This document shows positions 16,956 to 25,617 of a stretch of DNA of 64,000 nucleotides, one piece after another. Under the pieces are notes generated by a model. The model was not told the origin of the DNA. It worked only from the letters and a program-made list of their open reading frames with translations, and ran no database searches. The position numbers were made by a program, and so were the translations under genes. The DNA comes from Cellulosimicrobium marinum. GTDB taxonomy: Bacteria; Actinomycetota; Actinomycetes; Actinomycetales; Cellulomonadaceae. Every line of letters starts with the position of its first letter. Within the stretch, counting starts at the first letter, position 1. The stretch covers positions 248,001 to 312,000 of the forward strand of contig NZ_JAJBZH010000005.1 of assembly GCF_020551945.1 (NCBI RefSeq). Direction: 5' to 3'.

Positions 16956-18344
16956 TCAGAGCCCGGCCTCGGCGGCGGCCTGCTCGGCGAGGCCCGCGAC
17001 GGTCTCGCGCAGGGCGTCGAGCGCGGTGACGACCTCGGCGAGGACCACGGCGAGGTCGGCCGCGGAGGTGCCCTGCCCGGCGTCGGCCGCCGTGCCGGCC
17101 ACACCGGCCTGCTGCGCCATCGCCGCCTGGTAGCGGCTGACGAAGTCGCTGTCGCGGCCGAGGACGAACGGGACCGAGCGGCCGAGCGCGGGGTTCACCA
17201 CGGGGATCTCGGGCCGGACGGGGCCGACCACCTCGCGCAGCGTCGGCTGGGGGTCGCGCGGGCCCTTCACCGGGTCGAGCACGGGCTTGATCGGGTCGCG
17301 CAGCTGCTTGATCGGGTCGCGCAGCGGCTTGAGGACCTCGTCGCGGGGCTCCTTGACGATCTCCTTGAACGGCTCCTTGACGTCCTTGAGCGGCTCCTTG
17401 ATCGTGGTGATCTCCCCGACGTCGCCGACGGGCTCCTTCACGACGTCCTTGATGGCCGTCTTCGGCCACGCCAGGCCCGGGTACATGAGCTTGAGCCCGG
17501 CGAGGTCGCCCGCGGACAGCGACGTGCGCTGGCCGATGACGGTCCCGGCGGGGACCGTCCCGATCGGCACGATCGTCGGCTGACCGTTCTTGGAGAACGC
17601 CGTCGTCGGGTAGTGCATGATCGAGCCGTAGTCGTACCCGCCGAGGTCGTCGCCGTCGCTGATGTGCTGGGTGAAGTTGTGCTCCTTGCCCGCCTCGATG
17701 TTCGCGAAGTTGATCTGCACGAACGCGTCGCGGTCCTCGCGGGACTGCTCGTGCCACAGGCCGACGGCGTGCGCGATCTCGTGGATCGTGTTGCCGACCG
17801 TGCAGCCCGGCCCGAGCGTGATGTTCTGCTGCCCGCCGCGGCGACCGACCGCGGAGCTGCACCCGCCGCCGCCCACGAACCGCACGAAGTCCGCCTCGCC
17901 GTTGCGGGGGACCAGGCGCAGGGGCGTCTTCGCGTGCCAGTGCGCGATCGCGTTGTGCACGCGCGACGGGTTGTCGAGCGCGCCGTCGATCTCGAACGGC
18001 ACCACGCCGTTCGGCCAGCGGAACTGCTGGCCGCTGATGCCGACGGCGTGCGCGACCTGGCCGCCGTCCTCGTCGGAGGTGAGGGTCGCGACGTCGCGCG
18101 CCTGCGCCTCCTCGACGGTGCCGATGACGATGTCGCCCTCGACGATCGCGAGCCCGTCGACCTCCGCCCACACCACGGGCAGCGACGCGAACCCGTAGCC
18201 GTCGACGAGCGCCGTCCCGCCGACAGGCCCGGCAGCCTGCTCGCACGACAGGTGCACGCCCGGCCCGGACGGCTTGCCCGGGGTGGTGCGGCGGTTCCGG
18301 GTGGTGCCGGACCGACCGCCCGACGAAGCCTTCTTCTCGACCAT
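16956..18344 (-). CDS. Astacin-like (M12A) metalloprotease with repeat tail
   Basis: A 462-residue protein. Residues 100-290 form an astacin catalytic domain: WPNGVVPFEID near 110-120, zinc-binding HEIAHAVGLWHEQ at 188-200, and the Met-turn SIMHYP at 241-246. Cys34 could serve as an inhibitory switch in the N-terminal region (a guess). The tail (residues 297-375) is a degenerate repeat of KEP/RDP units spaced about 4-8 residues (VKEP, IKEP, VKEP, VKEP, then LRDP, LRDP). It ends in an alanine-rich helical segment. No signal peptide is visible, although astacins are usually secreted. It is the first gene of the ATP-grasp set. Confidence 0.85.
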   Translation of the reverse strand: MVEKKASSGGRSGTTRNRRTTPGKPSGPGVHLSCEQAAGPVGGTALVDGYGFASLPVVWAEVDGLAIVEGDIVIGTVEEAQARDVATLTSDEDGGQVAHAVGISGQQFRWPNGVVPFEIDGALDNPSRVHNAIAHWHAKTPLRLVPRNGEADFVRFVGGGGCSSAVGRRGGQQNITLGPGCTVGNTIHEIAHAVGLWHEQSREDRDAFVQINFANIEAGKEHNFTQHISDGDDLGGYDYGSIMHYPTTAFSKNGQPTIVPIGTVPAGTVIGQRTSLSAGDLAGLKLMYPGLAWPKTAIKDVVKEPVGDVGEITTIKEPLKDVKEPFKEIVKEPRDEVLKPLRDPIKQLRDPIKPVLDPVKGPRDPQPTLREVVGPVRPEIPVVNPALGRSVPFVLGRDSDFVSRYQAAMAQQAGVAGTAADAGQGTSAADLAVVLAEVVTALDALRETVAGLAEQAAAEAGL

Positions 18345-18479
18345 GACGTCTCCTCGGGGAGATCCGCGCCGGGGCGTCCCCGGTGCGGGCGGGGCACGGT
18401 GTCCCTACCCGGAGAGAGCGCGCGGGGGGCCGCGCGATGCAGGGCCAGGGCGTCGAGTTCGGACGCCCTCCCGCACGCC

Positions 18480-18938
18480 TCAGCCGCAGCTGTCGCAGAC
18501 CCCCGTGGCGGGGAGCGTCATGAAGCACGACGGGCACACCGGGGCCGGGCGCTCCGGCTCCTGCGCGCGCCGCGTCGTCGTGCGCGTCCGCGGGGTGGAG
18601 CGGGCGGCCGAGGAGGCGGCCGCGCGCCGCGTCGCGGCGGCGGGCGCGGGGGCCGCGGTGATTGGGCCGGACGCCTCGAACCCCCGCTTGCGGAGGATGG
18701 TGACCGCGTCGACCTTGCCGCCCGCGAGCTCGTCGGCGGTGGCGACCCGACCCGTGGCGTGCCGGTGCGCGACACCGAGCACCGCCTTCGCGTCGTACTC
18801 GCGCCCCTCGTGCTCGAGGACCTCGCGGACCGAGCGGGTGAACCCGTAGACCCCGAGGAAGTTCTCTGCCCCGCGGTCGTCGTACTCGGCGATCGCGGAG
18901 AGGATGTGCTGGCGGGTCACGGCGGAGAAGGTAGCCAC
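18480..18938 (-). CDS. ScoMcrA-head-like protein with zinc ribbon
   Basis: A 152-residue protein. The first 90 residues match the N-terminal head domain of ScoMcrA-type restriction enzymes: RQHILSAIAEYDDRGAENFL, GREYDAKAVLGVAHRHATGR, RKRGFEAS. A low-complexity Ala/Arg linker follows, then a C-terminal zinc ribbon (CPSC near residue 135, CDSC at the end). No nuclease domain is present. In ScoMcrA this head accompanies sulfur- or methyl-recognising and HNH domains; here it stands alone. A nucleic-acid-related role is plausible but unproven. Confidence 0.65.
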   Translation of the reverse strand: MATFSAVTRQHILSAIAEYDDRGAENFLGVYGFTRSVREVLEHEGREYDAKAVLGVAHRHATGRVATADELAGGKVDAVTILRKRGFEASGPITAAPAPAAATRRAAASSAARSTPRTRTTTRRAQEPERPAPVCPSCFMTLPATGVCDSCG

Positions 18939-19060
18939 CCGACGAGCCTAGTCCGCTCCCGGGGCGCCCCCGCCGGAACGACGGCCTCGCCCGTGTGGGG
19001 TACGCGACACGAGGTGCCCGGGCCGACCGGGGCCGTCCCGCCGCTGCCGGGCGGCCGGGC

Positions 19061-19873
19061 TCAGGGCGCGTGGTGCCGCCCGATCGGCACGACCATGGGG
19101 GTGCCGGAGACGGGGTCGGGCACGACGCGCGAGCGCATCCCGAACACGTCGAGCACCATCTCCTCCGTCACGACCTCCTCCGGCGCGCCGGCCGCGTACA
19201 GGGCGCCCTCGCGCACGGCGACGAGGTGGTCGCTGTAGCGGGCGGCGAGGTTGAGGTCGTGCAGCACCATGACGACCGTGACCGCGCGGCGGCGGTTGAG
19301 GTCGACGACGAGGTCGAGGACCTCGACCTGGTGCGCGACGTCGAGGAACGTCGTCGGCTCGTCGAGCAGGAGCACGTCGGTGCGCTGGGCGAGCGCCATC
19401 GCGATCCACACGCGCTGGCGCTGGCCGCCGGAGAGCTCGTCGACGGGCCGGTCCGCGAGCTCGTCGACGCCGGTGAGCACCATCGCCTCCGCGACGGCCT
19501 CCTCGTCGGCCGCGGTCCAGCGCGACAGGAACCCCTGGTGCGGGTGCCGGCCGCGCGAGACGAGGTCGGCGACGACGATGCCGTCGGGCGCGACCGGGGT
19601 CTGGGGGAGCAGGCCGAGGACGCGCGCGAGCTCCTTCGTCGGCGTGCGCGTCACGGCACGCCCGTCGAGCACCACCTGGCCGGAGCGGGGGACGAGCAGG
19701 CGCGCCATGGCGCGCAGCAGGGTGGACTTGCCGCAGGCGTTCGCGCCGACGACGCAGGTGATCGCGCCGCTCGGCACGACCATCGACAGGTCGTCGACGA
19801 CGACGCGCTCGCCGTACGCGAGACGCACGTCCTCGACGGCAAGGGTGTGCCCGGTGGTGGGGGGCGTGCTCAC
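19061..19873 (-). CDS. Iron-siderophore ABC transporter ATP-binding protein
   Basis: A 270-residue FecE/FepC-type ATPase: Walker A GANACGKSTLL near residue 43, signature LSGGQRQRVWIAMALAQ, Walker B DVLLLDEPTTFLD, and switch histidine VLHDLNLAARYSDH. It energises the two FecCD permeases encoded immediately upstream for ferric-siderophore import. Start GTG 19873 overlaps the preceding stop by four bases. It is the last gene of the four-gene import operon. Confidence 0.93.
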   Translation of the reverse strand: MSTPPTTGHTLAVEDVRLAYGERVVVDDLSMVVPSGAITCVVGANACGKSTLLRAMARLLVPRSGQVVLDGRAVTRTPTKELARVLGLLPQTPVAPDGIVVADLVSRGRHPHQGFLSRWTAADEEAVAEAMVLTGVDELADRPVDELSGGQRQRVWIAMALAQRTDVLLLDEPTTFLDVAHQVEVLDLVVDLNRRRAVTVVMVLHDLNLAARYSDHLVAVREGALYAAGAPEEVVTEEMVLDVFGMRSRVVPDPVSGTPMVVPIGRHHAP

Positions 19874-20937
19874 AGGGAGCCTCCGTTCCGGTTGCTGCGC
19901 ACGAGCAGCACGATGAGGTAGGGCGCGCCGATCGCCGCCGTGACGACGCCCACGGGGAACGTCGTGGAGAACGCGTGCTGACCCACGGCGTCCGCGAGGA
20001 CGACGAGCAGGGCGCCGACGAGCGCCGACGGGGCGAGGAGCGTCCCGCCGCCGGGCACGAGGCGGTGGGCGATGGGCCCGGCGAGGAACGCGACGAACGC
20101 GATGGGTCCCGTCGTGGCCGTGGCCACGGCGGCGAGCGCGACCGCGCCGAGCACGAGGAGCAGACGCGTGGGGGCGACGGGCACGCCGAGCTGGGTCGCG
20201 GCGTCGTCCCCGAGCGGCAGGACGCGCAGCCGCCGGGAGACGACGGCGAGCGCGGGCAGGACGACGGCCACGGTGAGCGCGAGCGGGGGCACGCCGGGCC
20301 AGAACGCCGTCGACAGGCTGCCGGTGAGCCACCGCATGGCGCCCTGGACCTCCCACTGGTCCGCGCGCAGCAGCTGGTAGGAGACCCAGGCGTCGCACAT
20401 CGCGGCGATGCCGATGCCGATGAGGATGAGGCGGGTTCCCGCGGTGCGTCCCGTGCCCGCGACCGCCGCGATGAGCCCGGCGACGACGAGACCGGAGACG
20501 GTCGCGAAGGCGGACAGGGCGAGGCCGGACAGGCCGAGGACGGTGATGCCGGTGACGGCGGCGGCGCTCGCACCCGCGGTGATGCCGATGATGTCGGGGC
20601 TGGCGAGCGCGTTGCGGAGCATGGTCTGGAAGATCACGCCCGAGACGCCGAACGCGGCGCCCGCGAGGACCGCGGTCACCGTGCGCGGCAGGCGCACCTG
20701 GCCGACGGTGTAGCTCGCGCCGGGGACGTCCTGCCCGGCGAGGACCCGCAGGACGTCGGGCAGGGGGTGGCTGGGCGTCCCGACGACGAGCGCCGCGCCG
20801 GCGGCGACGACGAGGGCGACGGCGAGGGCGGCGACGACCGCGGCCCGGCGGCGGGACCCGTGCCGGCGGACGGCGCGCAGCCGGTCCGTGGCGCGGGCGA
20901 CGGCGGCCTCGGGGTGAGCCGTGACGGGGGCCGTCAC
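19870..20937 (-). CDS. FecCD-family siderophore permease (second subunit)
   Basis: A 355-residue polytopic permease. After the first membrane segment comes RLPRTVTAVLAGAAFGVSG, then the conserved NALASPDIIGITAGAS and the cytoplasmic coupling region RLRVLPLGDDAATQLGV. The late TGPIAFVAFLAGPIAHRL is also typical. These are hallmarks of FecD/FepG subunits. It pairs with the next permease upstream as a heterodimer. GTG start 20937 overlaps the first permease stop by four bases. Confidence 0.93.
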   Translation of the reverse strand: MTAPVTAHPEAAVARATDRLRAVRRHGSRRRAAVVAALAVALVVAAGAALVVGTPSHPLPDVLRVLAGQDVPGASYTVGQVRLPRTVTAVLAGAAFGVSGVIFQTMLRNALASPDIIGITAGASAAAVTGITVLGLSGLALSAFATVSGLVVAGLIAAVAGTGRTAGTRLILIGIGIAAMCDAWVSYQLLRADQWEVQGAMRWLTGSLSTAFWPGVPPLALTVAVVLPALAVVSRRLRVLPLGDDAATQLGVPVAPTRLLLVLGAVALAAVATATTGPIAFVAFLAGPIAHRLVPGGGTLLAPSALVGALLVVLADAVGQHAFSTTFPVGVVTAAIGAPYLIVLLVRSNRNGGSL

Positions 20938-21992
20938 AGCTCGGGGATGCGCGCGCGGCGCACGATCGCGATGAACACGGGAGCTCCGAGGAAGGCGGTG
21001 ACGATGCCGACGTCGATCTCGGTGGGCCGGGCGACGACCCGGCCGACGACGTCGGCGGCGAGCAGCAGGGTGGCGCCCGCGAGCAGCGAGTAGGGCAGGA
21101 CCCAGCGCTGGTCGGGTCCGACGAGCGCCCGGACCGCGTTCGGCACGACGAGGCCGACGAACGCGATGGGGCCGGCGAGCGACGTCGCGACGGCGCACAG
21201 CAGGACGGCGCCCGCCGCGGAGATCGCGCGCACCCAGCCGACGTGCGCGCCGAGGCCCGTGGCGAGGTCGTCCCCGAGGGCGATGGCGTTGAGCCCGGGC
21301 GTGGACAGCAGGCACGCCGCCGCCCCGACGAGCGCGAGGGGCGCGAGCTGGGCCATCGCCGCGGGCTCGGCGCCGGACAGCCCGCCGACCTGCCAGAACC
21401 GGAACGTCGTGAGCATCTCGACGCGGGGCAGGAGCACCGCGCTGACGAGGGCGGACAGCGCGGCCGTGGTGGCCGCGCCCGCGAGCGCGAGCTTGAGGGG
21501 CGAGGCGCCGCCGCGCCCGAGGGACCCGACGGCGTACACGCCCACCGCCGTGAGGGCGGCACCCGCGAACGCGAACCACACGAACTGACCGGGGCCGGAG
21601 ATGCCGAGGAACGCGATGCCGCACACGACGGCGAGCGACGCGCCGGTGGTGATGCCGAGGATGCCTGGGTCGGCGAGAGGGTTGCGCGTCACGGCCTGCA
21701 TCACGGCCCCCGCGAGGCCGAGCGCCGCCCCGATTAGGAGGCCGAGGACGGTGCGGGGCAGGCGCTCGCGCACGGCGATGCTCGCCACGTCCGTGCTCGA
21801 CGGGTCCGTCAGCCCGGTGACGACCTCGCCGACCGAGACGACCCGCGACCCGAACGCGACCGATGCCGCGACGGCGGCGAGCAGGACGGCGAGCAGGACG
21901 ACCAGCCCGACGGCGCGCCGTCGGGCCAGCCGTGCCCGCGTGGTCGTCCGCGGCGAGGGGGCGTCCGGGGGACGCACCGCGGTGCTGGTCAT
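20934..21992 (-). CDS. FecCD-family siderophore permease (first subunit)
   Basis: A 352-residue permease with about nine hydrophobic segments. It has RLPRTVLGLLIGAALGLAG, NPLADPGILGITTGAS, the coupling region LNAIALGDDLATGLG, and LAGPIAFVGLVVPNAVRAL. The charged N-terminal tail of about 28 residues is cytoplasmic. It lies 19 bases after the binding-protein gene and is coupled to the second permease. Confidence 0.93.
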   Translation of the reverse strand: MTSTAVRPPDAPSPRTTTRARLARRRAVGLVVLLAVLLAAVAASVAFGSRVVSVGEVVTGLTDPSSTDVASIAVRERLPRTVLGLLIGAALGLAGAVMQAVTRNPLADPGILGITTGASLAVVCGIAFLGISGPGQFVWFAFAGAALTAVGVYAVGSLGRGGASPLKLALAGAATTAALSALVSAVLLPRVEMLTTFRFWQVGGLSGAEPAAMAQLAPLALVGAAACLLSTPGLNAIALGDDLATGLGAHVGWVRAISAAGAVLLCAVATSLAGPIAFVGLVVPNAVRALVGPDQRWVLPYSLLAGATLLLAADVVGRVVARPTEIDVGIVTAFLGAPVFIAIVRRARIPEL

Positions 21993-22011
21993 GGGACGGC
22001 GGCCGCCCCGG

Positions 22012-23067
22012 TCAGGAGGCGTCGTCGGCGGCGGCGCCGAGCAGCGCGACGTACTCGTCGAGGCCCCAGTCGAGGGACAGGGGGCTCGGCGGGGAGAACG
22101 CGCCCGCGAGCGACGAGCCGTCCTCGAGGAGCGCGACGGCACCGCTCTCGATCGCGGGGATCGTGCCGAGCAGCGGGTCGTCCTGCATCGTGGCGAGCAG
22201 CGCGTCGTCGCCGTAGGTGACGATCATGTCGACGTCGATGAACAGGTCCGCGTTCTCGGCGCTCACCGTCGTGTAGAAGCCCTCGACGTCCGCCGACGCC
22301 TCGACGACGCTCGCGGGCATCTGCAGGCCGAGGTCCTCGAGGAAGGAGACCCGCGGGTCGAGCGGCGTGTAGAACCCGATGGTGCCGAGGTCGGTGGGGT
22401 CGACGTAGAAGAACGCGACGGTCCGGCCCTCGAGCGACGGCTGCTCGGCCGCGGCCGCGGCGATGGTCTCCTCCATCTCGGCGACGAGGGCGTCGCCCTC
22501 CTCGGGCACGCCCAGCGCCTCGGCGTTGCCCGTGACGATCTCGCGCCACGCCGTGCCCCACGCGACCTCGGGGTACGCGACCGTCGGGGCGATGCCCGTG
22601 AGCTGGTCGTACTCCTCCTGGGTGAGCCCCGAGTACGAGCCCAGGACGACGTCGGGCTGCGCCTCCGCGATCGTCGCGAACGCCACGCCGTCCGTGTCGT
22701 CGAAGACCACCGGGTAGTCGTCCGCGCCCTCGGTCACGCCGAGGTCCTCCAGGCCCGCCTCGACCCACGGCAGCACGCCGTCGCCGTCGTCGTCGCCGTA
22801 GGCCTGGGTGGGCATGACCACGGGCACGACGCCGAGCGCGATCGCGACGTCGTGGTTGATCCAGCCCACCGACGCTGGCCGGTCGGCGGACTCGACCGTC
22901 GTGGAGCCGAGCGCGTGCTCGACGGTGACGGGGAGCGCCCCGGCGGTGTCGGCGTCGCCCGACGCCGTCGCGCCGGTGTCGGCGTCCGTGCCGTCGGCGC
23001 CGGAGCAGCCGGTGAGGACGAGGGCGGTCGCGGCGGTGGCGGCGACGAGGGAGAGGCGGGTGCGCAC
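22012..23067 (-). CDS. Ferric-siderophore-binding lipoprotein
   Basis: A 351-residue lipoprotein. The signal peptide ends in lipobox VLTGC (Cys21), followed by a Gly/Asp/Thr-rich linker. The class III binding-protein (FecB/FhuD-like) domain includes PASVGWINHDVAIALGVVPV, AQPDVVLGSYSGLTQEEYDQL and the C-terminal DWGLDEYVALL. It would capture the ferric siderophore outside the membrane and pass it to the FecCD permeases. GTG 23067 starts the signal peptide. An iron box lies 24-42 bases upstream of the start. Confidence 0.92.
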   Translation of the reverse strand: MRTRLSLVAATAATALVLTGCSGADGTDADTGATASGDADTAGALPVTVEHALGSTTVESADRPASVGWINHDVAIALGVVPVVMPTQAYGDDDGDGVLPWVEAGLEDLGVTEGADDYPVVFDDTDGVAFATIAEAQPDVVLGSYSGLTQEEYDQLTGIAPTVAYPEVAWGTAWREIVTGNAEALGVPEEGDALVAEMEETIAAAAAEQPSLEGRTVAFFYVDPTDLGTIGFYTPLDPRVSFLEDLGLQMPASVVEASADVEGFYTTVSAENADLFIDVDMIVTYGDDALLATMQDDPLLGTIPAIESGAVALLEDGSSLAGAFSPPSPLSLDWGLDEYVALLGAAADDAS

Positions 23068-23090
23068 GTCGGGTCCTTCGGTCGAAAGGG

Positions 23091-23109
23091 TGAGGCTTGG
23101 CTACCCTAA
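23091..23109 (-). promoter_or_regulatory. DmdR/IdeR iron box upstream of siderophore importer
   Basis: On the minus strand the site reads TTAGGGTAGCCAAGCCTCA, matching the 19-bp DtxR-family consensus TTAGGNNAGNCTNNCCTAA closely. It sits just before the binding-lipoprotein gene. The core TTAGG..AGCCA..CCTCA is shared exactly with the box before the siderophore biosynthesis operon. Confidence 0.8.
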
Positions 23110-23230
23110 GCGACGCGGACGCCCGCTGGCGACGGCCAGGGCCGGGCTGCGCTAACCCCGACCCGTCGGACCGGCGCCCGCCCGACACGGCGGCGCCGGT
23201 CCGACCTGCGCGCCCGGCGCCGCCCGGCGG

Positions 23231-23256
23231 TCCATACTGGCGTCCCATACTGGCGT
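23231..23256 (+). repeat. 13-bp tandem direct repeat
   Basis: TCCATACTGGCGT is followed at once by CCCATACTGGCGT, two copies differing at one base. They lie in the divergent gap between the siderophore-binding gene and the DUF389 gene, 55 bases upstream of the latter. The repeat could be a paired operator or include a -10 element (CATACT); function unknown. Confidence 0.5.
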
Positions 23257-23310
23257 GGCGGCGGGGCAGGTCCCGCCGCCACGCGCAGGTCTCGCGCCCC
23301 GGGAGGCAGC

Positions 23311-24363
23311 ATGTCGGACCAGGCATCCCACGACGCCGGGCAGGTCGCCCCGCCCCGGTCGTTCCTCTCGGCCCTCGTCCCCCCGCGCCAGCGCCGCCCG
23401 CTCGACGACCTCGTCGACCGGCTCGACCTGGGGTCGGGCGACACCCGCGCCAAGGCGTCGGCGTTCTGGACGATGCTCGTGCTGTCCGGGCTGATCGCCG
23501 TCGCCGGCGTGATCACCGACTCCACCGCCACCGTGATCGGGGCCATGATCATCGCGCCGCTGTCCACCCCGATCCTCGGGATCGGCCTGGGCGTCGTCAT
23601 GGTGAGCGGACGCCTGGTGGCCCGGTCCGCGATCACCGTGGTGCTCGGCCTGAGCGTGGTCGTCGTGCTCGGCTGGGTCGTGGCGCTCGTCCTGCCGGAC
23701 ACCGCGCACGTCATCGCGAACTCCCAGGTCACGGGACGCACGTCGCCCGGCCTGCCGGAGCTCGTCGCGGCGTTCGCGACCGGCTTCGCCGGCGCGATCG
23801 CGCTCGCTCGCCGCGACCTCGGCGACGTGCTGCCCGGCATCGCGATCGCCATCTCGCTCGTGCCCCCGCTCGGCGTCGTGGGCGTGTGCCTCGGCGCGGC
23901 TGCGCCGTCGCTCGCGCTCGGCGCGCTCCTGCTGTTCGCCTCCAACGCGGTCGCGCTCGTCATCGCCTCGACCGTGGTGTTCACGGGCGCCGGGTACGCC
24001 GCCGAGGCGAGCCGCGAGCGCGCCGCCGAGGAGAGGCGGGGGCCGCGGGTGCGGCGCGCCTACGTCGTCGCGGCGCTCGCGCTGGTCGTCGTCGCGATCC
24101 CGATGGTCGCCAACACCGTCCAGGCGGCGCTCGCCGAGCTGTGGGCGGGGCAGGCCCGCGCGGTGGCGCAGGACTGGGTGGGCGAGGACGGGCTCGTCGA
24201 GGACGTCTCGTGGCACGGGCACGACCTCGTCGTCTCCGTGCGCTCCCCGGACGCCCTCCCGCCGGTCGACCAGCTCGAGGACCGTGTCGACGAGCTCGTC
24301 CCGTGGCGGCCGGACGTCGTCGTCGTGCACACCGTCGGCGAACGCGTGGAGGACGCCGGGTGA
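23311..24363 (+). CDS. DUF389 family membrane protein
   Basis: A 350-residue protein with about six hydrophobic segments and the DUF389 signature TDSTATVIGAMIIAPLSTPI at about residues 70-89. AFATGFAGAIALAR and LPGIAIAISLVPPLGVVGVC follow, then a soluble C-terminal region of about 90 residues. The family is widespread and its role is unsettled. A ribosome site is weak but present (gggaggcagc before ATG). The gene stands alone, convergent with the nuclease gene. Confidence 0.9.
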   Translation: MSDQASHDAGQVAPPRSFLSALVPPRQRRPLDDLVDRLDLGSGDTRAKASAFWTMLVLSGLIAVAGVITDSTATVIGAMIIAPLSTPILGIGLGVVMVSGRLVARSAITVVLGLSVVVVLGWVVALVLPDTAHVIANSQVTGRTSPGLPELVAAFATGFAGAIALARRDLGDVLPGIAIAISLVPPLGVVGVCLGAAAPSLALGALLLFASNAVALVIASTVVFTGAGYAAEASRERAAEERRGPRVRRAYVVAALALVVVAIPMVANTVQAALAELWAGQARAVAQDWVGEDGLVEDVSWHGHDLVVSVRSPDALPPVDQLEDRVDELVPWRPDVVVVHTVGERVEDAG

Positions 24364-24392
24364 GCACGGCCCCACGGCTCGCCCGGCCGGTG

Positions 24393-25532
24393 TCAGGCCA
24401 CGTCGAGGTCGGCCCACAGCGCCGCGTGGTCGGACGCCGCGTGCACGGGGGACGTCATCGTGTCGTAGTGCGGGAACAGGGTGCCGTTCTTCCCGCCCCA
24501 CACGCCCTGGCGGAACACCGACCCCCCGACGGTGCGCTCGAACAGCGCCGGCGAGAGCAGCACGTAGTCGATCTTCTGCGAGGCGGTGCCGTTGCCGTAC
24601 GTGCCGGGCCGGTCGTCCCCCGTGAACGCGGGGTGCTCGCTCACGTCGCGCAGGTCCGTCCCGGCCAGGAGCGGGCGCAGCGGCGTGCTGTCGGGCGTGT
24701 CGTTGAGGTCGCCCGCCACGACCACGTGGTCCTGGCCGCTCTCGCGCAGGCGGCGGTAGATGTCTGCGACGCGCCGGGCCTGGCGTCGCCGGGTCGCGTC
24801 GCTGTCGGCCTGCGTGCCGTACCCCTTGGACTTGAAGTGGTTGACGAGCACGGTGATCGTCGCGCCCGACGGCAGCCGCACCGTGTACTCGGGGCAGTCG
24901 CGCCCGAACACGAGCCGCCCGCTCGAGTCCCGGTCGTCCACGTGGGAGCGGATCTCCCCGATCCCCGCCCGGCGCCCGGTGAGCAGCCCGACGTCGATGC
25001 CGCGGTCGTCGTTGCCGTCGATGAGCATGACGTGCGGGTACACCGGCCGGCCCGTGCGGGTCACCACACCGGCGTCGGTGAAGTGCTTGAGCGCGACACG
25101 GCTCTCGGCCTCCACGACGGCGAGGACGTCGGCCTCCACGTCCGCGATGACGCGCGCCGCATGCTGCGTCGCGAGCTCGTCGACGCGTTCCTTGACGAGG
25201 TCCACCCAGCCGATCCAGTCGGCGCGGCCGGTCGCGACGACCTCGGTGCGGGCCGTCCCTGCGGACAGCGAGCCGGTCCGGCGCAGGAGCCTCCCCCGCA
25301 CCTGCCGCAGGACGGCGAGCTGCGCCGCGTCGGACCGCAGCAGCCCCAGCGTCTCGAGGTGACCCAGGACCTCGGAGCGCACCGCGTCCGTGTACTCCTC
25401 GCGAGCGAGGAGCGCGTTGACGCGCGCGTGCGCCGCGAGGACGTCGTTGCCGCCCGCGTCCATCGGCCCGCGCATGGCGCGCGGGCGCTCGAAGAGGTTC
25501 TCGACGTTGAACGCGCCCACCCGCAGCGGCAT
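24393..25532 (-). CDS. Endonuclease/exonuclease/phosphatase family protein
   Basis: A 379-residue EEP-fold hydrolase. The N-terminal VGAFNVENLFERPRAM carries the metal-binding Asn-Glu. Other core elements are VLAVVEAESRVAL, LVNHFKSKGYG (catalytic His), VVAGDLNDTPDS and C-terminal ASDHAALWADL. This is a magnesium-dependent phosphodiesterase or nuclease; the substrate is unknown. No signal peptide is seen, so it is probably cytoplasmic. It follows the HNH gene in the same direction after about 200 bases that contain a strong palindrome. Confidence 0.87.
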   Translation of the reverse strand: MPLRVGAFNVENLFERPRAMRGPMDAGGNDVLAAHARVNALLAREEYTDAVRSEVLGHLETLGLLRSDAAQLAVLRQVRGRLLRRTGSLSAGTARTEVVATGRADWIGWVDLVKERVDELATQHAARVIADVEADVLAVVEAESRVALKHFTDAGVVTRTGRPVYPHVMLIDGNDDRGIDVGLLTGRRAGIGEIRSHVDDRDSSGRLVFGRDCPEYTVRLPSGATITVLVNHFKSKGYGTQADSDATRRRQARRVADIYRRLRESGQDHVVVAGDLNDTPDSTPLRPLLAGTDLRDVSEHPAFTGDDRPGTYGNGTASQKIDYVLLSPALFERTVGGSVFRQGVWGGKNGTLFPHYDTMTSPVHAASDHAALWADLDVA

Positions 25533-25617
25533 GACGGCCTCCCTCGCACGGCCCGGCGCGCCGGGCCCGGCAGGACGCCGGGACGTCGGCGCCCTACCAG
25601 GGGAGAGGGCCGCGCCC

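Noticed and set aside
17218-17457. Short regular repeats suggesting a CRISPR array
   Set aside because: The repeats are in-frame codons for KEP/RDP units inside the astacin-like gene, with no spacer structure. No CRISPR array or cas gene was seen in the window.
14222-18537. Other long frames crossing several genes on the minus strand
   Set aside because: They run through gene boundaries in one frame only because stops are rare at this GC content. Starts were reset to the conserved beginning of each domain.
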